A DNA stretch of 64,000 nt from Panopea generosa (Eukaryota; Mollusca; Bivalvia; Adapedonta; Hiatellidae), in contig CM055901.1 of NCBI GenBank assembly GCA_029582155.1, positions 43,239,616-43,303,615 on the forward strand. Reading direction: 5' to 3'. Shown here piece after piece: positions 14,501 through 25,525 of this stretch (position 1 is its first letter; each line of letters begins with the position of its first letter). The position numbers and the translations under genes are program-made. The notes beneath the pieces are model-generated. The model saw only the letters and a list, made by a program, of their open reading frames with translations, ran no database searches and was not told the DNA's origin.

Positions 14501-17500
14501 AAATTAATGTATCCAAATAACGCAGTTGCTAGATACTTAGTGCATGAGCAAAACTAAAAGACATCCTGAGCGTCATCTATCACAGATGTATGGACATCAA
14601 TAGAGGTATTACGAAAGTCATTAAGACAGCTGTTCCAGTAACTGCGACTGCTAATTCTAGATAACAGTTAAATGACATAAACCCAAAAATTGGACACTAT
14701 CTAAGTGTATTTTACAACAGTTATCAGGTACAAGAGATAAGAGTTATTTTTCTACAAGCCCAGTAGTATGTAGAAAATACATAACAGTACAATAGTCTAT
14801 TTGATGTCATAGGTAAATTAAAGTACATCATTAAAGAAAATATTTTGATAGGTAAATTTAGTTCAAAATAGTATGCAAGGAAGATAAAAATCTTTATTCT
14901 TAAATATTTTCATTCGACTAAAATGTTACAAAGGAGAATCTAATTAAAAGGAAATTACGTTTGAAACAAGTGATGTTTGTCCCTTTTTTTGAAGAATATC
15001 TCTGACTGATTCAAAACTCAATACTCTTTTGTCAAGGAAGGTGTCAACATTCCTGCATAGATTCTGGAATGCTGGCGTTTGTATCTGTTGCAAAACATTC
15101 TGCAAATTGACAGCATATACTTTTCAGTGTTAACTTATGAACACAAACATTTAAAAGCTGAATGAGAAGTACATAAATTATACAAGATCAAACAAAATGT
15201 AATCTACGAAAGAAGCAAAAGAAACTACTTTTATAGCGTATCAGTTTTTGATATGCGTACTCGACTAATGAACACTAATCGCCGAATAACTTGGTTCAGA
15301 TAACACGTACAAGTGCGTTAGAAAAGGGTTATGAATACTGTAATTTTGAAATTTACGACTGTATATGAGGTGTTTAATGATTGTAGTTTGTTTTAACGGC
15401 CCCACCTGCTTTAAAAACCTCATATATAGCCTTCAAACTTCCAGTATACTCAACCCTATAATAACTTTGTGCTTTGTTATATTATAATAGGTATCAATTA
15501 TATTTACAATACAGTTGCACAAAAAAGAAAATATATCCAGAACAGGAGCCATAGATCTGAAAGGACACAGCCATCAAAATTCGCCTTACTTCAAATGCGA
15601 AATTTCAATTTTCATTGATAAAAAACATGTATGTAAAATACTATTATTTGAAAACATTTTTTAAAACATATGTCCTGAACGAAAATAACCGATACATAAT
15701 TGATTTCTAGTCTTTCAAAGATATCTAAGCACTTGAAATATAATCAGTCCGAATTTGAGTGGTCGCGTCGCATTTAAAAGTATTTACGGCTCTGTCACCA
15801 TTTTTAAAATTCTAAAAATTCTACTGTAACATATATCGCAATTTCATAAGTAGTTCCTCCCTTGAAATGTGTATTGCATGTAAGTGAAACATTTGTCCAC
15901 GTCTTTGTAGCAATAGCAATGAAATGCTTACTGAAACTTAAATAGGATACAAGATATAATATGGCGTAATAGATCATTGTATTTAAAAGTACCAATGAGA
16001 GGGGATAATAAGAATAACACGTTGAACATATTCCTACATAGATTTATCATTTGACTGTCTGTGTTTGGCACTATTGAGGGATACCAACTCCCTGCTCATT
16101 ATGTTTATTCGCTCGTTTACCAACACAAAGGATGTCTCTAAAAATGATTAATTGTACGAATAACTGTGTTTAGGAATTAATGTAAATTTGAACTCCTTAA
16201 ACTATTGACAAACGTTAGATGAAACACTATCTATTCCAACAATCTTGTTGAAATGAGATATAGTTCCATCTAAGTCAATGAATACAAAGTTTTTGCAGTT
16301 CTATGTTTTCAGTTTGCTAGCTATCCTGCTAAGAACAATTCAACACAAGTGTTTACAAAGCACATGCATTGATCAGTAACTTCGTATTTTGGAAAAAAAA
16401 TTAATGAATGAGGCCTTTCCAGGGGGTCCCCATTCTCTATATTTCTTAAAGTAATGACCATTGTTTCCTAGATCTCTAAAAGCATTTGCCATAGTTCCCA
16501 AAAAGTATTTCCCACAGATCTCTAAAATAAGGCATTTGATCCCTGAAAGTAATGGCCATTGTTCCGAAGATCATTTAATATAATTGGCCATGTTCCCCAG
16601 ATCTCCTAAACCCCTGTGAAGGTCTTATGACTCGGGAGAGGTCAGGAATTGAGCTAATACATTTCTTATGATGATATTAATCGGCTCAACCGATGGTTCT
16701 CAATGGTGGTAAGCTGGTGATCATTTATTAATATATGAATATTGTATATTATAATTACATGGAGTCACTGAATAAAAGCCATATCTACCTTATGATTTGC
16801 TTGCAAGTTGACACATTTCTTAATCAGATCCTGGACCTCTGCTTTAACATTATCCTGGACGCATCCCTGTTCACGCAGCAGAAAACGAAAGGTATAGAAC
16901 ACATAGTGTATATTGATCATTTTTATAATCTTATTACATGTATAAAGATAAAAATGGCAATAACACTAGATCACAGAAATGGGAGAGATGATAACTTCAG
17001 ATTGTTATAACAATAAAGTGGCCTGCACACTGGTACTGTCATCAGTAATGGGAGAGATGATAACTTCTGATTGTTATAACAATAAAGTGCCATGCACACT
17101 GGTACTGTCATCAGTAATGGGAGAGATGATAACTTCTGATTGTTATAACAATAAAGTGGCCTGCACACTGGTACTGTCATCAGTAATGGGAGAGATGATA
17201 ACTTCTGATTGTTATAACAATAAAGTGGCATGCACACTGGTACTGTCATCAGTAATGGGAGAGGTGATAACTTCTGATTGTTATAACAATTAAGTGACAT
17301 GCACACTGGTACTGTCATCAGTAATGGGAGAGATGATAACTTCTGATTGTTATAACAATTAAGTGTCATGCACACTGGTACTGTCATCAGTAATGGGAGA
17401 GATGATAACTTCTGATTGTTATAACAATAAAGTGTCTTGCACACTGGTACTGTCATCAGTAATGGGAGAGATGATAACTTCTGATTGTTATAACAATTAA

Positions 17501-19592
17501 GTGTCATGCACACTGGTACTGTCATCAGAAATGGGAGAGATGAGAACTTCTGATTGTTATAACAATAAAGTGTCATGCACACTGGTACTGTCATCAGTAA
17601 TGGGAGAGGTGAGAAATTCTGATTGTTATAACAATTAAGTGTCATGCACATTGGTACTGTCATCAGTAATGGGAGAGATGAGAACTTCTGATTGTTATAA
17701 CAATAACATGACCTGCACATTATTACTGTCATCAGTAATGGGAGAGATGAGAACTTACTATTGTTTTAACAATAAAGTGGCCTGAACATGGTACTGTCAC
17801 CAATAATGTGAGAATTGAGAAATTCTGATTGTTATATCAATAATGTGTCATGCACAATACTACTGGCACTTGTAATGGGAGAGGTGAGAACTTTTGATTG
17901 TTAAAACAATGAAGTCTCTTGCACATTTGTATTACCATAAGTAATGGTAGAGATGATAACTTCTGATTGTTATAACAATAAAGTGTCATGCACATTGGTA
18001 CTGTCATCAGTAATGGGAGAGAAGCGAACTTCTGATTGTTATAGCAATAAATTGTCATGCACATTGGTACTGTTATTAGTAATGGGAGAGGTGAGAACTT
18101 TAGATTGTTATAGCAATAAAGTGTCATGCACATTGGTACTGTTATCAGTAATGGGAGAGAAGCGAACTTCTGATTGTTATAGCAATAAATTGTCATGCAC
18201 ATTGGTACTGTTATTAGTAATGGGAGAGGTGAGAACTTTAGATTGTTATAGCAATAAAGTGTCATGCACATTGGTACTGTTATCAGTAATGGGAGAGATG
18301 AGAACTTCTGATTGTTATAACAATAAAGTGTCATGCACATTGGTACTGCTATTAGTAATGGGAGAGGTGAGAACTTCTGATTGTTATAACAATAATGTGT
18401 CATGCTCACTGGTACTGTCATCAGTAATGGATGAGATGAGAACTTCTAACTGTTATAACCATAAAGTTTTATGCACACTGGTACTGTCATCAGTAATGGA
18501 TGAGATGAGAACTTCTGATTGTTATAACCATAAAGTTTTATGCACATTGGTACTGCCGTCATTTATTGGAGAGATGAGAACTTCTGATTGTTATAAGGAT
18601 TAATTTTTATGCACAATGGTTCTGTCATCAGAAATGGGAGAGATGAGACCATCTGATTGTTATATCAATAAAGTTTCATGCACATTTGTACTGTCATCAG
18701 CAATGGGAGAGGTGAAAACTTCTGATTGATTGTTATAACAATAAAGTGCCATGCACATTGGTACTGTCATCAGCAATGTGAGAGGTGACAACTTTTGATT
18801 GTTATAACAATAAAGTTTCAAGCACATTGGCAATGTCATCAGCAATGTGAGAGGTGAGAACTTTTGATTGTTATAACAATAAAGTGTCAAGCACATTGGT
18901 ACTGTTATTAGTAATGGGAGAGGTGAGAACTTCTGATTGTTATAACAATTAAGTGCCATGCACATTAATACTGTCATCAGTAATGGTAGAAGTGAGAACT
19001 TCTGATTGTTATAACAATAAAATGTCAAGCACATTGGTACTGTCATCATCAATGTGAGAGGTGAGAACTTTTGATTGTTATAACAATAAAGTTTCAAGCA
19101 CATTGGTAATGTCATCAGCAATGGGAGAGGTGAGAACTTTTGATTGTTATAACAATAAAGTGTCTTGCACATTGGTATTGTCATCTGCAATGAGAGAGAT
19201 GAGAACTTATGATTGTTATATCAATCAAGTGTCATGTACATTGGTATTGTCATCTGCAATGGGAGAGATGAGAACCTCTGATTGTTATAACAAGAAAGTT
19301 TCAAGCACATGGGTACTGTCATCAGTAATGTGAGAGGTGAGAACTTCTGATTGTTATAACAATAAAGTGTCAGTTAGAATCATTATGATGTGGCAAGCAT
19401 GCTTGTTCTTCAAGGGAGGGAGATACTGATCAAAATTACATCAAATCGATCAAGTGACATCTTGTTGCCAACGGACACACTGTCAATTATTGAATGTGAA
19501 TGATAATTATACCTATAATTTTGGTCTGTTTCGGTAACATCTGGGTCAAAAGTAGCATAAGTTAAAGAATGTACCTTTTCATGCACTTCCAT
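2249..19592 (-). CDS. Gene A: unrecognised helical protein, 436 aa, 10-11 exons
   Basis: I do not recognise this family. The model joins eleven short minus-strand exons whose GT-AG sites and phases all agree: 19575-19592, 16789-16866, 14959-15099, 13779-13883, 12764-12849, 11280-11394, 9292-9385, 7640-7738, 7137-7255, 3141-3317, 2249-2527. Together they make 1311 bp, ending in TAA. The protein is rich in K, E, L, Q and N with heptad-like stretches (EKELQENLQLLNDNL, KLEKRVQRIDKEF). It lacks an obvious signal peptide or membrane helix, so an intracellular helical or coiled-coil protein is likely. It has about ten cysteines with no zinc-finger spacing. The start is the least certain part: the 18-bp first exon may be wrong and further exons may exist. 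An AATAAA at 2104-2109 supports the 3' end. Confidence 0.62.
2740..3040 (+). mobile_element. Degenerate tRNA-derived SINE
   Basis: A-box-like AAGCTCAATCGGTAGCC near 2753 and B-box-like GAGTCCGAAATCC near 2796, with a tail ending GTGACGCTAAATG. Shares the TGGTTAACC tail block with the elements at 30190 and 44405. It lies in the last intron of gene A. Confidence 0.55.
3141..3317 (-). CDS. Gene A exon 10
   Basis: 59 codons, phase 0-0; FQTVILPEALRIALSHEESL through KALNGQK. Acceptor tatctttttaag chosen for phase; a downstream cttcccgaag would break the frame. Donor gtgatg. Confidence 0.65.
3318..7136. other. Gene A intron 9 with dispersed repeats
   Basis: No coding exon was found here. About 4300-4800 is related to 8300-8930. 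Between about 4950 and 5600, diverged modules share a CATAACTC / AAAGAGATATAC / CTTTCCAGCAA order, as in old dispersed repeats. A strong hairpin lies at 5897-5963. The rest is AT-rich with nothing recognised. Confidence 0.5.
5897..5963. repeat. Near-perfect 31-bp inverted repeat with 5-nt loop
   Basis: Left arm 5897-5927 and right arm 5933-5963 are reverse complements with one mismatch; loop GTTAT. Flanks do not extend the pairing. Confidence 0.95.
7137..7255 (-). CDS. Gene A exon 9
   Basis: Phase 1-0; AGDTFIQMICTDDFGFLEKM through GIFMSCQK. Acceptor tactttag, donor gtgaat. It is followed by a 3.8-kb intron containing the 31-bp-arm hairpin and dispersed repeats. Confidence 0.68.
7640..7738 (-). 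CDS. Gene A exon 8
   Basis: Phase 1-1; DRAPMKQSLAAAVVNALFEL then NKDSLQAECKAA. Acceptor gaaatacag, donor gtacaa. Confidence 0.68.
8300..8930. repeat. Diverged dispersed repeat, second copy (see 4300-4800)
   Basis: Shares ordered blocks with 4300-4800, including ACTCATTTTG.CTAGTTT, the CATCTTGTT / ACCAAACA block, and a CTTTCAAAATCTA stretch followed by CAGGGC. Recognised by eye only. Confidence 0.5.
9061..9126. repeat. 33-bp direct duplication
   Basis: Two exact adjacent copies of a 33-bp unit starting ACTGACTGATAGACGAGG. Confidence 0.9.
9292..9385 (-). CDS. Gene A exon 7
   Basis: Phase 0-1; LIAQRFKEESETTVLEQYVR then RSKAPIDAIIK. Acceptor ccttgtag, donor gttagc (GT with a weaker consensus). 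It cannot follow exon 5 directly, because that would create a TAA. Confidence 0.65.
9386..11279. other. Gene A intron 6, no gene seen
   Basis: AT-rich intron sequence. No exon, tRNA or recognisable element was found on either strand. Confidence 0.5.
11280..11394 (-). CDS. Gene A exon 6
   Basis: Phase 2-0; residues 143-181, including YPEEKTRLVFETENNLDNVV. Acceptor ataacttgcag, donor gtaaat. The open frame runs on past the donor to a TAA at 11214, so a truncated protein is possible if this donor is skipped. The splice is preferred because it exactly repairs the phase between exons 5 and 7. Confidence 0.6.
11600..11832. repeat. Degenerate ~28-bp tandem repeat
   Basis: About eight imperfect copies built on CAGTGTGATAAATAGTGTC followed by ACATAAATG, with deletions and substitutions. 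Lies in intron 5 of gene A. Confidence 0.8.
12764..12849 (-). CDS. Gene A exon 5
   Basis: 28 codons plus two bases, phase 0-2, beginning FGKNYFEKTRTNNHLQCLHE. Strong acceptor ttatttgcag and donor gtaagc. Confidence 0.65.
13241..13362. repeat. 60-bp direct duplication
   Basis: A unit starting ACTGTTTTATTTTGACGAAA occurs at 13241 and again at 13301; the second copy carries an extra TTCAATGTG. Confidence 0.9.
13779..13883 (-). CDS. Gene A exon 4 (coiled-coil segment)
   Basis: 35 codons, phase 0-0. YEQVEKELQENLQLLNDNLH has leucines in heptad-like spacing. Acceptor atatcttcag, donor gtatgt. Confidence 0.68.
14959..15099 (-). CDS. Gene A exon 3
   Basis: 47 codons, phase 0-0, beginning NVLQQIQTPAFQNLCRNVDT. 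Acceptor caatttgcag, donor gtaatt right after LVSN. Confidence 0.65.
16420..16625. repeat. Degenerate ~45-bp tandem repeat
   Basis: Four to five diverged copies of a block resembling AAAGTAATGGCCATTGTTCC with AGATCTCTAAA. Only loosely periodic. Confidence 0.6.
16789..16866 (-). CDS. Gene A exon 2
   Basis: 26 codons, phase 0-0, beginning GCVQDNVKAEVQDLIKKCVN. Acceptor ctgctgcgtgaacag, donor gtagat. Predicted helical. Confidence 0.6.
16975..19373. repeat. 69-bp satellite array
   Basis: About 35 copies of a 69-bp unit: ATGGGAGAGATGATAACTTC, then a 14-bp perfect palindrome ATTGTTATAACAAT, then a CACTGGTACTGTCATCAG end. Because 69 is divisible by 3, both strands show long open frames of 23-residue repeats; nothing suggests they are translated. 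A 138-bp dimer is repeated exactly near 18012-18290. Confidence 0.98.
19575..19592 (-). CDS. Gene A exon 1 (tentative start)
   Basis: ATG GAA GTG CAT GAA AAG followed by donor gtacat. Phase 0 matches exon 2. The evidence is only an ATG, a donor and matching phase, so it could be chance. If real, the 69-bp satellite array lies in intron 1. Confidence 0.3.
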
Positions 19593-19952
19593 TTGCCAAG
19601 TCCATGTAGAACAAACTCAAGCTTTCCTGTTAAACATTTCACAGCCTTCATATGACGTTTCTGTCTATTTTCTTTGTTTACTTTCCCTTTTGAACGGGTT
19701 TTCCAGTAATGCTGACATTTTGCATTTTACAATATTGTCTGGTACCATGTTTAACTTTATTCGTGACGCAAAATTCTATATCAATCGGTCTGAATCGACC
19801 TTTTCCGTGAAACAAAGAGTTATTCTAAGGTTTTCGGAAAACGATGAAGTAGATCAGATTAATTCAGGCAACAATCGGAACATCGCTCGGGCATTTCCTT
19901 AAACGTTCGAAATACTTTTCTTTCGATTTTTTTGAACAATTGGAACATTGCT

Positions 19953-20076
19953 CGGCCATTTCCGCCTACGTACTACGAAAAATTCCGATTGGAATTTACT
20001 ATCTGTTAATAATTTTTTTTTATTAGGACAGGGAACCAGACAAGTTCCGTCTTTCGAATGTAGGCGGAAATGGCCG
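19953..20076. repeat. 17-bp perfect inverted repeat around a 90-bp loop
   Basis: CGGCCATTTCCGCCTAC at 19953-19969 and its exact reverse complement at 20060-20076. More GC-rich than the surroundings. May be the stem of an old MITE. Confidence 0.85.
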
Positions 20077-20184
20077 ACTTCTATTTTAGGCTATCGACTG
20101 AACTGGGGAAACAATCAAATAATGGTTAGTTGCGGAGGTAGCTTCTCTTAGCGTTGTTTATTGACACATTCTATACGATCTAGA

Positions 20185-20319
20185 AGTATTAATAGTAGTA
20201 GAAGTAGTTATAGTAATAGTAATAGTAGCAGTAGTAAAAGCAGTACAGTAGTAGTAATAGTAATGTTAAAAGTAGTAGTAGTAGTAAAATAAGTACCGGT
20301 AGTAGTTGTAGTTGTAGTA

Positions 20320-20354
<35 letters not shown>

Positions 20355-20548
20355 ATAATAGTAGAAGTAGTAGTAATAGTAACAGTAGTAGTAGTAGTAA
20401 CAGTAGTAGTAGTAGTAAAATAAGTAGTAGTAGTTGTAGTAGAAGCATTAATAGTAGAAGTAGTAGTAGAAGCATTAATAATAGTAGTAGTAGTTGTTGT
20501 AGTAGTAGAAGTAGTAGTAGTTGTCATGGTTTTAGTACAAGCATTAAT
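20185..20548. repeat. TAG/CTA trinucleotide microsatellite
   Basis: About 360 bp of imperfect AGT/TAG repeats. Directly abuts the 1.8-kb tandem element that follows. Confidence 0.97.
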
Positions 20549-20558
20549 AGTAGCAGAA

Positions 20559-20938
20559 GGACTCACACCACTATTATCTCTTGTTTTTTGCTAGCATGAG
20601 TTAAATGGTCAGTATTTTAGAAATCACCACTAAAAAATTTGATGCTGATACCAGCTTTCTGGACAATTCTGTGTCATTTCAGAATTGTTGGTTCGAACCG
20701 CATCTGGGGCGAATAGTTGACATATCGTTACTCTGGAAATTGATAGGTCTCACAAAAGCATTGAATTTAAAAAAAAACAACCTGGTCAAGGTATACTTTT
20801 TTTTCTTTATAATTGCATATCTTGAACCAATGAAGAATTTGAGCCCAGACACATGCTGCAGAATTTAATTTTTCACTCTGTTTTGGACATAAATGTTACA
20901 ATGGAGCCCTATGGGAAATGTAATAGTGGTGTGAGACG
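20559..20938. mobile_element. TIR-bounded non-autonomous element, copy 1
   Basis: Starts with CTCACACCACTATTA and ends with the reverse complement TAATAGTGGTGTGAG. Sits at the head of the 1.8-kb unit and lacks roughly 80 bp relative to copies 2 and 3. Confidence 0.75.
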
Positions 20939-22305
20939 TTAACAGAAACTGACAGATCTGCATGTTGCAGTGTTGAGGAATGCTGATTTCTTTAAATAGA
21001 AGGTATTAAACTATAATTTGGACATGTTATGAATAGTTGAACACAATCTGAGTTTTTAAACATTTCAGTATAACTGATGGTGCAGATTTGCATTTTTTTT
21101 TTCATGCATTTATGATAGAGATTACACACATTGACCAAACTTTGTATATGTCAATTTCTTGATATTCATGTTTTCCATGTATGATTTAGTATTCTGTTAA
21201 ATGTGGAAACAAAAAGAGAGATACATCATGTCTAATGCATGGCAGAATGCTGGTTTACTCTGTAGATGGTCATTTTGGTGTTTCCTTGCCCTAAGTTTAG
21301 GTTTATGAGCAGTGTCCAGTCTCATATTTCATGAACACCTGTCCTCATAGACAGATCCCATTTGTGACACTCTCTCCATCATGTGTGGTTTTGCCATATT
21401 TCTGTAGAACTACCAACCCTTAATTCAGGTTGAAGTATCTGCAAGATCGCACTGAATTCCAGTGGGCATGCTTATTGCTCAGATTGTGAATTTTAAGCTG
21501 AACTTTACATTAATTTATTACCCCACCCACTTATTTCTGAATACAAAAATAGAATTGTTTGCAAAATGAAATAAATTGCATATTTACAGTGGAACCGGAG
21601 TTTGTACTAATTTTTATTGTTTAATTATGAAAAGGCAGTAGTTGCAATCTTGCCAAGCTGCCAGTTTACGGTTAACTTCGGTTATTTTCTGTTGTCGTCG
21701 CATTAAATTCTGCGTCGAATCATTGAATTTGGCAAAGTTTTTGCTTGTACTCCATTTTTATAGAAAATGCTATAGATATGCAGAATTTTACATTGAATGT
21801 CATGTATGCATTATCTATTGAGCCTGTGTTGCCCTTCTTATATTGGAATTGATGTGTAGACAGGGTAATGGAGTACTTTAGCATGAAAATAGCTTGAATT
21901 GTTTGCTTGTGCTGCTGCCATATCATTCTGATATTGAAATTTTATCTAAAATATGTTACGTTTAATAAGTTTTGTTCCACAATATCATTTTTTTTGTAAT
22001 CAAGATGTCTGTTTTTCTTCCCATTTTCAGACACCTTTTCATTTTACCATGTAGTTGCGAAAGTTTCAGACCTCTTTAGATACAATTGGTCAAGTTATCA
22101 TGAAATTTAGACTGTAGGGTTGTGAATTCTTGCTTTTTTACATGAAATGGCAGCATTTTGACTGAAACCATGTGTCACTAAAACTTATTTTATTTCAGAA
22201 CTAGTTCAGATATGGGGATGCATTTAGCTTTATTGAACTTGTATTGAGTATTGTTACATAATATGAAAATTTAGAATCTTAAATTTAAAAAAAAAGTCCT
22301 CTTCA

Positions 22306-22762
22306 GGACTCACACCACTATTATCTCCCTTGAGTACTCCGGACCTACAGATGAAGGAGGTAGAAATAAAACTTTAGTTCTCTTTTTCTTCTTTTTTCAG
22401 GACTTTGTACTGCAGTGTTTTGTTTTTTGCTGGTCAGTACTTTAGAAATCACCACTGAAAATTTGATGCTGATACCAGCTTCCTGGCCAATTCTGTGTAA
22501 TTTCAGATTTGTTGGTTCGAACTGCATCTAGGGCGAATAGTTGACATATTATTACTCTGGAAATTGATAGGTCTCACAAAAGCATTGAATTTTAAAAAAA
22601 AAACAACTTGGTCAAGGTATACTTTTTTCCTTTATAATTGCATATATTGAACCAGTGAAGAAATTGAGCCCAAACACATGCTGCAGAATTTAATTTTTCA
22701 CTCTGTTTTGGACATAAATGTTATAATGGAGCCCTATGGGAAATGTAATAGTGGTGTGAGAC
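22306..22762. mobile_element. TIR-bounded non-autonomous element, copy 2
   Basis: Same terminal inverted repeats as the copy at 20559. It includes the AAATAAAACTTTAGTTCTC segment missing from copy 1. Confidence 0.75.
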
Positions 22763-24132
22763 ATTAACAGAAACTGACAGATCTGCATGTTGCAGTGTTG
22801 AGGGATGCTGATTTCTTTAAATAGAAGGTATTAAACTATGATTTGGACATGTTATGCATAGTTGAACACAATCTGAGTTTTTAAACATTTCAATATAACT
22901 GATGGTTCAGATTTGCATTTTTTTTTCATGCATTTATGATAGAGATTACACACATTGGCCAAACTTTGTATACCGGTATGTCAATTTCTTGATATTCAGA
23001 TTATCCATGTATGATTTAGTATTCTGTTAAATGTGGAAACAAAAAGAGAGATACACCATGTCTAATGCGTGGCAGAATGCTGGTTTACTCTGTAGATGGT
23101 CATTTTGGTGTTTCCTTGCCCTAAGTTTAGGTTTATGAGCAGTGTCCAGTCTCATATTTCATGAACACCTGTCCTCATAGACAGATCCCATTTGTGACAC
23201 TCTCTCCATCATGTGTGGTTTTGCCATATTTCTGTAGAGCTACCAACCCTTAATTCAGGTTGAAATATCTGCAAGATCACACTGAATTCCTATGGGCATG
23301 CTTATTGCTCAGATTGTGAATTTTAAGCTGTTTTTTACATTAATCTATTACCCCATCCACTTATTTCTGCATACAAAAATAGAATTGTTTGCAAAATGAA
23401 ATAAATTGCATATTTACAGTGGACTGGGAGTTTGTACTAGTTTTTATTGTTTAATTATGAAAAGGCAGTAGTTGCAATCTTGCCAAGTGGCCAGTTTACA
23501 GTGAGCTTCGGTTGTTTTCGGTTGTCATCGCATTAAATTATGCGTCGAATCATTGAATTTGGTGAAGTTTTTGCTTGTACTCAATTTTTATAGAAAATGC
23601 TATAGATATGCAGAATTTCACATTGAATGTCATATATATGCATTATCAATTGGGCCTGTGTTGCCCTTTTTATATTGGAATTGATGTGTAGACAGGGTAA
23701 TGGAGTACTCCAGCATGAAAATATCTTGAATTGTTTGCTTTTGTGGCTGCCATATCATTCTGATATTGAAATTTTATCTAAAATATGTTATGTTTAATAA
23801 GATTTGTTCCACAATATCTTTTTTTTTTGTAATCTAAATGTCTGTTTTCAGACACCTTTTCATTTTACCATGTAGTTGTGAAAGTTTCAGACCTTTTTAG
23901 ACACAATTGGTCAAGTTATCATGGTATTTAGACTGTATGATTGTGATCTCTTGCTTTTTTACAAGAAATAGCAGCATTTTGACTGAAACCATGTGACACT
24001 AAGACTTATTTTATTTCAGAACTAGTTCAGATATGGGGATGCATTTAGCTTTATTGAACTTGTACATGTATAGAGTATTGTTACATAATATGTAAATGTA
24101 GAATCTTAAAATTAAAAAAAAAGTCCTCTTCA

Positions 24133-24604
24133 GGACTCACACCACTATTATCTCCCTTGAGTATTCTGTACTTACAGATGAAGGAGGTAGAAATAAAACT
24201 TTAGTTCTCTTTTTCTTCTTTTTTCAGGACTTTGTACTGCAATGTTTTGTTTTTTGCAAGCATGAGTTAAATGGTCAGTATTTTAGAAATCACCACTGAA
24301 AAGTTGATGCTGATACCAGCTTTCTGGACAATTCTGTGTCATTTCAGAATTGTTGGTTCGAACCACATCTAGGGCGAATAGTTGACATATTATTACTCTG
24401 GAAAATGATAGGTCTCACAAGAGCATTGAATTTAAAAAAAAAACAACCTGGTCAAGGTATACTTTTTTTCCTTTATAATTACATATCTTGAACCAGTGAA
24501 GAAATTGAGCCCAAACACATGCTGCAGAATTTAATTTTTCACTCTGTTTTGGACATAAATGTTACAATGGAGCCCTATGGGAAATGTAATAGTGGTGTGA
24601 GACA
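24133..24604. mobile_element. TIR-bounded non-autonomous element, copy 3
   Basis: Same termini as copies 1 and 2. The element is complete although the 1.8-kb unit around it is truncated. Confidence 0.75.
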
Positions 24605-24772
24605 TTAACAGAAACTGACAGATCTGCATGTTGCAGTGTTGAGGGATGCTGATTTCTTTAAATAGAAGGTATTAAACTACGATTTGGACATGTTATGCAT
24701 AGTTGATCACAATCTGAGTTTTTAAACATTTCAGTATAACTGATGGTTCAGATTTGCATTTTTTTTTCATGT

Positions 24773-25135
24773 AGGAGTAGTAGTGGTGGTTTTAATAGTA
24801 GTAGTTATAGTAGTAATAGTAACTGTAAAAGTCGTAGTAGAAGTAGTAGTAGTAGTACTAGTAGTAGGTAGTTAGTTGTATTAGTAGTAAAAGAAGCATT
24901 AATAGTAGTAGTAGTCGCAATAGTAGTAGTAAAATAGTAGAAGTAATAGTAGTAGTAGTTAGTTAGTTGTAGTAGTAGTAGAAGCATCAATAGTAGTAGT
25001 AGTAGCAATATTAGTAGTAGAATAGCAGTAGTAATAGAAGTTGTAGTAGTAGTTGTAGTAGTAGTAGTAGTAATAGTAAGAGTTGATGTTGTAGTATTAG
25101 TAGTTGTAGTTGTTGATGTTGTAGTAGAAATTGTA
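24773..25135. repeat. Second TAG trinucleotide microsatellite
   Basis: About 360 bp of imperfect TAG/AGT repeats, interrupted by TTAGTTGTAG-type segments similar to the first TAG tract. Together the two tracts bracket the duplicated element. Confidence 0.95.
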
Positions 25136-25525
25136 TGGCAGTAGCTGTAGCAAAAGCTTCAATCTTCTACGATGCCCTGAACATCACACATATACCAACT
25201 CTATCTAGAAATAATACTACATATAGAAATGAAATATACACGCCACGATGGTAATGGTGCTATTCAACATCGACTAATGTATTATAATGTACAAGTACTG
25301 ATGAGTTCAAATAAGTACAAAAATTAGTTTATATGAAGCATGATGATTTCCCTGTATTGTTCCTGTATTGTTCGTTTGTATATGAACAAGCTTTTACTAC
25401 CACACTGATCACTGCCACAGACTTAAGATGCGCTTCTGTAATACTTAATGATATAAAAAGTATCCAAAATTGATGGAAACTAAATACTTGATACATGTCA
25501 AACAATGGCCATATTGTTATTGTTT

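Larger units (their letters stand above)
20559..24772. repeat. 1.83-kb head-to-tail duplication, 2.3 copies
   Basis: Copies start at 20559, 22306 and 24133, each at GGACTCACACCACTATTATC. Copy 2 to copy 3 spacing is 1827 bp. Copy 1 is 80 bp shorter overall, mainly from an internal deletion after TTATCTC. Copy 3 breaks off near 24772 at a second TAG microsatellite. No significant coding frame was seen. Confidence 0.95.

Noticed and set aside
16971..19190. Long frames of CYNNQKFSPLPLLMTV-type and MGE.RTSDCYNNK-type repeats
   Set aside because: Both strands of the 69-bp satellite are open because 69 is a multiple of three. No splice, start or composition evidence for coding.
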